Shown here in pieces: positions 1 to 4,098 of a DNA stretch of 6,235 bases. The stretch spans positions 1 to 6,235 of the forward strand of contig JAKOSZ010000355.1 in NCBI GenBank assembly GCA_029776555.1, given 5' to 3'. The translations under genes and the position numbers were made by a program. Within the stretch, counting starts at the first letter, position 1, and every line of letters begins with the position of its first letter. The notes beneath the pieces are model-generated. The model was not told where the DNA came from, made no database searches, and saw only the letters and a program-made list of their open reading frames with translations. Source of the stretch: Bacillota bacterium. GTDB taxonomy: Bacteria; Bacillota; Clostridia; Acetivibrionales; JAKOSZ01.

Positions 1-659
1 ATTGCCTCAATTGAGGATTCATATAACCTGCCTTTTCCTTCACTTTTTTCAAGCAGGCTGATCAGCGGTTCAAGGGCTGGTTGACCTATGTTTGCAATGG
101 CATCAACTAAAAGTCTCACAGTACGATCGTCCGTCTTTTCAGCGTCCATCTGGTGGGCAATGCGGACCAGCGCATCTAAAAAACTGGAGTTGGCCAGTAT
201 ACTCGCTGCACGGACAATAGCCCTCTGTCTAGAATTTAAGCTTTTATCTTCTCCCAGTTGTATGGATTCCAAAGCCTTTAACAGTTCCTCCGACGACTTA
301 TCGTCCAGCCTCTTTATCCTTGTTCTAAGTTCAGTTGGCAAAATCCCCCAGTTTTTCTCTTCCAGTACGGAAACCAGTTCAAGTATATCATTCAGACTGT
401 TAAGGCTTTCAAAATACTGCCTGGGGGACAATCCTCCCAGTTCAGAAAAACTCTTTTCTTCCCACTGCCCCAACTCTTTAAAGTATCTATATGCGTCCCT
501 TATTAGAATACCCCTCAGGGCGTGGTACAGAAGGTGCATCTCACTGTATTTTTTTGACTTCAGCATCTTATTGCCTGATGCCATAACCCTTTTACTCCAA
601 TTTTCAAATAACTTATTGAGGGTTTCCGAAATAAACATGTATTCCTTTTTTATACTCAT
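1..659 (-). CDS. HEAT-repeat-like protein, N-terminal part (runs off left edge)
   Basis: An open frame of 219 codons starts at ATG 659-657 and reaches the left edge without a stop, so the C terminus is missing. The start is supported by GGGGTG (minus strand, 671-666) six bases upstream; a second Met at residue 8 has no such site. The protein is charged, mostly helical in character, and has no signal peptide or membrane segment, so it is probably cytoplasmic. Residues about 143-175 and 178-207 look like two successive HEAT-like helical hairpins; the second contains AIANIGQPALEPLISLLEK, the pattern of PBS-lyase-type HEAT repeats. Residues 1-140 match no family I recognise. HEAT repeats usually serve as protein-binding scaffolds, but the partner here is unknown. 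The gene is visibly AT-richer than the others in the window and is divergent from the acetyltransferase gene. The opposite-strand open frame at 88-720 is serine-rich and is a shadow of this gene. I am confident it is a gene and moderately confident of the HEAT assignment. Confidence 0.8.
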   Translation of the reverse strand, partial: MSIKKEYMFISETLNKLFENWSKRVMASGNKMLKSKKYSEMHLLYHALRGILIRDAYRYFKELGQWEEKSFSELGGLSPRQYFESLNSLNDILELVSVLEEKNWGILPTELRTRIKRLDDKSSEELLKALESIQLGEDKSLNSRQRAIVRAASILANSSFLDALVRIAHQMDAEKTDDRTVRLLVDAIANIGQPALEPLISLLEKSEGKGRLYESSIEA

Positions 660-768
660 CTTTTTCACCCCACTGTGTCCCTGGCATTTTAACAAAAATA
701 ACTGGTATATTTTATCTTAATAAAATCTGAAATACATTACCACCATTTTTTGTTTTTTATTTCTGCTC

Positions 769-803
769 CCAGTTTACACGTTTTTTCTGTTGTTGTAAAC
801 TGG
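769..803. promoter_or_regulatory. Perfect 10-bp inverted repeat in the divergent control region (possible operator)
   Basis: CCAGTTTACA at 769-778 is the exact reverse complement of TGTAAACTGG at 794-803, separated by 15 bases. It lies 38 bases upstream of the acetyltransferase ATG and 110 bases upstream of the divergent HEAT gene. The half-site core AACTGG also occurs at 700-705, where AACTGGTAT (700-708) repeats the sequence at 798-806. The arms could bind a dimeric repressor or form an RNA hairpin; no T-run follows the right arm, so a terminator is unlikely. The regulator is not identified. Confidence 0.5.
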
Positions 804-809
804 TATTGT
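781..809 (+). promoter_or_regulatory. Tentative promoter of the acetyltransferase gene
   Basis: TGGTATTGT at 801-809 fits an extended -10 element (TGnTAnnnT). The -35 position 17 bases upstream is only a T-run (TTTTTT, 781-786), so the call rests mainly on the -10. It would start transcription near 816, leaving a short leader before the ATG at 841. The right arm of the inverted repeat overlaps it, which would suit repression. An alternative -35, TTTACA at 773-778, has only the poor -10 match TAAACT at a 17-base spacing. Confidence 0.3.
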
Positions 810-840
810 AAAAAATCACGATAAAACCGGGTGATTTTCC

Positions 841-2004
841 ATGAACGAGCAGATAGTACGCCTTAAGGCCGAGGATTATGAGGAATTGATTGATTTTTTA
901 AATCTCGTTTTCAGCCAGTCCGGCCCAATAGACTTTGAAAAGATACATCCCAGGCTGTACCGCCCCACCGATGAGCATATGAGGTGCAATTTTGCTGTTA
1001 AGGTGGATGAAAAAATACGGGCGGTGGTAGGCCTTTTCCCAATGACCCTTCATGCCGGGGGCTATGCCCTTAAAGCGGGGGGCATCGGCGGTGTGTCAAC
1101 CCATTCCAAACACCGCAATTCAGGCCTGATGAGACGGCTTATGGAAGCCTGCCTTGCGGAAATGCAATCCCAGGACTATCATCTGTCATGTCTGGGCGGG
1201 CTTCGCCAGCGTTACGGCTATTTCGGATATGAGAAGGCAGGTGCGGTCTTCCATTACCATGTGACCAGGTACAACGTCAGCCACGGGCTGAAAAAGGTCT
1301 CCGATTTCGGCATAAGCTTCAGGCCAATAAATGAAAACGACCATGAACTGCTTGCAGAATGCAAGGCCCTCCACGACGCCCAGCCTGTATATGTCAGCCG
1401 TCCGGCGGAAGACTTCTTCCTTCACCTTAAAGCATGGACCCATGTACCCTGGGCTGTCTTCACCGACCAGGGGGAGTGGGTGGGCTATCTCGTCTTCAAC
1501 GGGAAGAAGAGCGAAATTACGGAAATTCTTCTCACCAGGCCGGAACTGCTGTTAAAAACCATAGCCGCGTGGATTCAAAGACAGGACATTTACGGGGTAA
1601 ACATTGCCATACATCCATGGTTATCAACCTATGCCCAGGCACTGGGCCAGGTCTGCGAAAGCGTGGAACTGGACCAGGCTTACAACTGGCGCATATTTGA
1701 CTGGTCGCCGGTAATGAATGCCCTGCTTTCAGTCAAGTCTGCCCTGACCGGGCTTGCCGACGGGTGCATGAATATTGGCATTGGCGGCTACGGCACGGTC
1801 CGCGTAGAGGTTTTAAACGGAAGGGTGCAGTGTGAAAAAAACCTGGCGGCGCCGGATGTCGAGTGGGACCAGGCAACAGCCCACCGGGTAGTGTTCGGGC
1901 CCGAACCGGCTTTGTACATCGCCCGGCTGCCCGATAAGCTCGCACCTCCCCTCGCCTCCTGGTTCCCGCTGCCCCTGGCCTGGCCGACGCAGGATGGGGT
2001 CTAG
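841..2004 (+). CDS. Eis-like GNAT family N-acetyltransferase
   Basis: Complete 387-residue protein, close to the roughly 400 residues usual for the Eis (enhanced intracellular survival) type. It probably transfers an acetyl group from acetyl-CoA to an amine in the cytoplasm; the substrate cannot be read from the sequence. The first GNAT domain covers about residues 5-150, with the acetyl-CoA loop in VSTHSKHRNSGLMRRLM (85-101; R92, G95). The family signature GLRQRYGYFGYEKAG lies at 120-134. A second, degenerate GNAT-like domain (about 155-285) and a C-terminal SCP2-like region (about 288-387) follow, ending in FPLPLAW near the usual family end. Known Eis proteins acetylate aminoglycosides at several positions, but most homologues in Firmicutes are uncharacterised, so resistance should not be assumed. 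GGGTGA at 829-834, six bases upstream, supports the ATG. No terminator is evident after the TAG stop, and the next gene has its own promoter, so it is probably a single-gene unit. Confidence 0.9.
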   Translation: MNEQIVRLKAEDYEELIDFLNLVFSQSGPIDFEKIHPRLYRPTDEHMRCNFAVKVDEKIRAVVGLFPMTLHAGGYALKAGGIGGVSTHSKHRNSGLMRRLMEACLAEMQSQDYHLSCLGGLRQRYGYFGYEKAGAVFHYHVTRYNVSHGLKKVSDFGISFRPINENDHELLAECKALHDAQPVYVSRPAEDFFLHLKAWTHVPWAVFTDQGEWVGYLVFNGKKSEITEILLTRPELLLKTIAAWIQRQDIYGVNIAIHPWLSTYAQALGQVCESVELDQAYNWRIFDWSPVMNALLSVKSALTGLADGCMNIGIGGYGTVRVEVLNGRVQCEKNLAAPDVEWDQATAHRVVFGPEPALYIARLPDKLAPPLASWFPLPLAWPTQDGV

Positions 2005-2008
2005 CGGG

Positions 2009-2100
2009 CCGCGCCTGACCGGGACAGCTTTGCCCATGGCCGCTTGCCGCCGGGAGAGGCCGTGTCAGGTATGCTGCGCCTGACCGGGGCAGGCTCGCCG
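2009..2100. repeat. Imperfect 27-nt direct repeat in GC-rich intergenic spacer
   Basis: Bases 2009-2035 and 2074-2100 align with 21 of 27 identities; the core GCGCCTGACCGGG(A/G)CAG (2011-2027 and 2076-2092) differs at one base. Between the copies, GTCAGG at 2064-2069 is complementary to CCTGAC in either copy (2014-2019 or 2079-2084), so two mutually exclusive hairpins could form in RNA read through from the acetyltransferase gene. The related string CCTGACCGGG also occurs inside that gene near 1743-1752. The stretch carries no convincing coding sequence. It may be just GC-rich drift, and its function is unknown. Confidence 0.45.
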
Positions 2101-2176
2101 TATTTATGCTCCGGAAAAAGCTCAAAGGCTTGAGACCGCAAAGCTTTTCAAGGCAGGCGGTATCAGCCGGTTCTAT

Positions 2177-2205
2177 TTGACAAAAATAAGCCGCGGCTGT
2201 ATTAT
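2177..2205 (+). promoter_or_regulatory. Strong sigma-A-type promoter of the glycosyltransferase-acyltransferase operon
   Basis: A perfect -35, TTGACA (2177-2182), is followed after exactly 17 bases by TATTAT (2200-2205), one base off the -10 consensus. Transcription would begin near 2212, giving a leader of about 48 bases before the ATG at 2260. The spacer contains the perfect 10-bp palindrome AGCCGCGGCT (2189-2198), a possible operator. A second -10-like TATAAT at 2211-2216 lies too far (28 bases) from this -35 to pair with it. Confidence 0.75.
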
Positions 2206-2259
2206 GGTAGTATAATTGCAAATGAATTACCGAGGTTAACCCTGTGAGGAGTAATAAAT

Positions 2260-3351
2260 ATGAAAACCTTGATTATGTTGATTGTAGAATGCCTGTCGGG
2301 TTTTGTGCTTTTTTCAAGGACTTTAATCAGGCGTAACAATGAACCGTACAGAAGCGACAGCAAGGTTTCGGTTATTATCCCCGCAAGAAACGAAGAAAAA
2401 AACCTCCCCCATATCCTCCAATCGCTAAAAAATCAAACCTTTAAACCCCATGAGATTATTGTCGTCGATGACTTTTCCGAAGACAAAACAAAGGAGATTG
2501 CCCTGGAGAACGGGGTCAAGCTCATTGAAAACACCCAAATGCCTCCGGGCTGGACAGGGAAAACATGGGCCGTGTGGAACGGGTTTTTAAACTCGTCAGG
2601 CGACATCCTTGTTTTCCTGGACGCCGATGTCAGGCTTGCTCCCGACGGCCTTGAAATGCTTCTTAAAACTAGGGAAAGGTCAGGCGGCGTGATTTCGGTT
2701 GTCCCCTATCATCATACGGTTAAGTTCTACGAAAAATTTGCCCTTATACTCAACATATTAGGCGTATTTGCCTTCACCTCGCCTTTTGAGAAAAACAGCC
2801 CCGAAAAAGGGCTTTACGGTTCATGCATCGTAGCCGCAAGGGAAGACTACGAAAGGGTCAAAGGCCACGACGGAATAAAGTCGGAGATCATGGACGACTT
2901 AAACCTGGGCAAGGAGTTTTCCAAAGCCGGAATTAAGGTGGAAAACTTTATAGGCTACGGTATGGTGTCTTTCAGGATGTACCCTTACGGTCTGGTAAGC
3001 GAAATACAGGGCTTCAGCAAGGGAACCGTCCTGGGCGCGGCAACCTTGAAGCTGCCGACAATTCTCTTCACGCTGCTCTGGGTGCTGGGCTTAATAAAAG
3101 TGGGATTTGTAACCCCGTTTCTATTGTTAGCCAATTCGCCCCTGGCAGCATATTTTGTCGTAGGATATCTTCTTTACCTGGTCCAGATTTTATACTTCCA
3201 GAAATACGTGGGGCGTTTCGGAAAGATAATGCCCATACTTCACTTTTTGCCTTCTTTGTTCTTCATCCTGGTCGCTCTGTACTCTTTGTACCAGGTGAAA
3301 ATACTGGGACACGTCACCTGGAAAGGCAGGCAGATTAAAGTGAGAAAGTAG
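2260..3351 (+). CDS. Membrane glycosyltransferase, GT2 family, CrtQ-like
   Basis: Complete 363-residue GT-A-fold glycosyltransferase anchored in the cytoplasmic membrane. After an N-terminal hydrophobic segment (about 3-19), the catalytic domain begins with VSVIIPARNEE (36-46), followed by VVDD (68-71) in the nucleotide-sugar site. PPGWTGKTWAVWNG (95-108) is a hallmark of the CrtQ-like subgroup. The metal-binding DxD is D121-A-D123, and MDDLNLG (211-217) stands where the catalytic-base motif is expected. About three membrane helices follow (roughly 263-290, 293-312, 325-346), and VTWKGRQIK (352-360) is the usual cytosolic tail. CrtQ adds glucose to 4,4'-diaponeurosporenoate in staphyloxanthin synthesis; other relatives act on other lipids, so the acceptor here is open. 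AGGAG at 2247-2251, eight bases upstream, fixes the ATG, and a strong promoter lies just before it. The stop is nine bases before the acyltransferase gene, indicating an operon and a shared lipid pathway. Confidence 0.88.
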   Translation: MKTLIMLIVECLSGFVLFSRTLIRRNNEPYRSDSKVSVIIPARNEEKNLPHILQSLKNQTFKPHEIIVVDDFSEDKTKEIALENGVKLIENTQMPPGWTGKTWAVWNGFLNSSGDILVFLDADVRLAPDGLEMLLKTRERSGGVISVVPYHHTVKFYEKFALILNILGVFAFTSPFEKNSPEKGLYGSCIVAAREDYERVKGHDGIKSEIMDDLNLGKEFSKAGIKVENFIGYGMVSFRMYPYGLVSEIQGFSKGTVLGAATLKLPTILFTLLWVLGLIKVGFVTPFLLLANSPLAAYFVVGYLLYLVQILYFQKYVGRFGKIMPILHFLPSLFFILVALYSLYQVKILGHVTWKGRQIKVRK

Positions 3352-3360
3352 GAATAGCCC

Positions 3361-4011
3361 ATGCTGGTCTTATTGTTTATCATTGAATTCCTATGCGGTG
3401 CCATGATGTTCTCGTACTGGCTCGGCCTCCTGGCTAATAAAGACATAAGAGCTGTGGGCGACGGCAATCCCGGGGCATTTAACCTCATCAAGTCCACAGG
3501 GATTAAACTGGGCCTGGCAGGCGTTTTCCTGGACTTTATTAAAGGCTACTTCCCCCTGGTGCTCTTTATCCAGGGCGGGTATGTAAAAGGCATGGAAATT
3601 GTCCCGGTGGCAATTGCGCCGGTTTTGGGGCACGCCTTTTCACCCTTCCTGGGATTTAAAGGGGGAAAAGCCATTGCCGTAAGTTTCGGCATCTGGAGCG
3701 CCGCCACCAAGTTTAAAGTCTCTATCGCCTACGCGGTAATCCTTGCACTGATGCAGCTTATAGTAAAGGCCGTTAAGCGCGGGAAACCGGTATCTACCGA
3801 AGTGGACGCCTTTATGGTGGTAACGGGCATGGCGGTTTTGCCGGTTTATTTGCTGGCGTCAGACTCTCCCGGTTACCTGGTTTACCTCTGGCTTGCCAAT
3901 TTCCTCATTATGTCCTACAAGAATAAGGATAAGCTCTACAGGCTTTATAAAGCAAGGTTCGGGAAACAGGTGGAAAACGAAGACAGCTCTTCCCTTGGCA
4001 TGTCCGGCTAG
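3361..4011 (+). CDS. Divergent PlsY-family membrane acyltransferase
   Basis: Complete 216-residue polytopic membrane protein. PlsY normally transfers an acyl group from acyl-phosphate to glycerol-3-phosphate. Family landmarks are present: DIRAVGDGNPGAFNLIK (28-44, motif 1), LDFIKG (57-62), and GH (90-91) followed by FLGFKGGKAIA (96-106, motif 2). Several conserved positions are changed. The motif 1 Ser is D34 (GDGN instead of GSGN), the following TN is FN, and the NxxR Arg is K44. In motif 2, FKGGKG(V)AT becomes FKGGKAIAV. In the C-terminal motif, H-x-x-N-I-x-R-L is replaced by N188-K-D-K191-L-Y-R-L, keeping only R194. The fold is therefore clear, but use of glycerol-3-phosphate is doubtful. 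The gene begins nine bases after the glycosyltransferase stop; its ribosome site AGGA (3350-3353) overlaps that stop codon, so translation may be coupled. It could acylate the glycosyltransferase product; a housekeeping PlsY role is the alternative. The last 15 or so residues are polar and probably a soluble tail. Confidence 0.85.
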   Translation: MLVLLFIIEFLCGAMMFSYWLGLLANKDIRAVGDGNPGAFNLIKSTGIKLGLAGVFLDFIKGYFPLVLFIQGGYVKGMEIVPVAIAPVLGHAFSPFLGFKGGKAIAVSFGIWSAATKFKVSIAYAVILALMQLIVKAVKRGKPVSTEVDAFMVVTGMAVLPVYLLASDSPGYLVYLWLANFLIMSYKNKDKLYRLYKARFGKQVENEDSSSLGMSG

Positions 4012-4040
4012 ACTTGCTGATTAAGGCGCAAAAAAACTTT

Positions 4041-4088
4041 CCCGTTGCGGCAGTGCCTCTGAAAAACCGCAGGCACTGCCGCCGCGGG
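4041..4088. terminator. Bidirectional intrinsic terminator between convergent genes
   Basis: Bases 4047-4058 and 4071-4082 form a perfect 12-bp GC-rich stem around a 12-base loop. It extends outward to 4041/4088 with one mismatch (4046/4083) and one G-T pair, 18 positions in all. On the plus strand ATTTTATTAT follows, ending the glycosyltransferase-acyltransferase operon. On the minus strand seven T residues (4036-4030) follow after AAAG, ending the gene at 4099-6235. The hairpin begins 30 bases after the acyltransferase stop and 11 bases after the other gene's stop. Confidence 0.85.
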
Positions 4089-4098
4089 ATTTTATTAT

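Noticed and set aside
88..720. A 210-codon plus-strand open frame
   Set aside because: Its product is serine- and phenylalanine-rich with no domain, while the opposite strand encodes a sensible HEAT-like protein with a ribosome binding site across the same bases.
769..803. A BirA (biotin) operator, from the GTTTACA/TGTAAAC halves with N15
   Set aside because: BirA sites read TTGTAAACC-N14-16-GGTTTACAA; here the half-sites are in the reverse order, and no biotin gene is nearby.
794..812. A WalR-type TGTAAA direct repeat
   Set aside because: WalR boxes need five bases between hexamers; here there are seven.
2116..2148. A terminator for the acetyltransferase from AAAAGCT / AGCTTTT
   Set aside because: The stem is only seven AT-rich pairs, a nested stem competes with it, and only four T residues close it.
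2111..2175. A GEMM-like riboswitch suggested by GACCGCAAAGC and GGTATCAGCCGG
   Set aside because: The GCAAACC strand and pairing pattern of c-di-GMP-I riboswitches are missing, and the element lies upstream of the promoter, so it would not be in the operon leader.
1733..2221. A 162-codon minus-strand open frame across the acetyltransferase 3' end
   Set aside because: It is Pro-, Arg- and Ala-rich low-complexity sequence typical of the antisense of GC-rich coding DNA, and it overlaps a well-supported gene.
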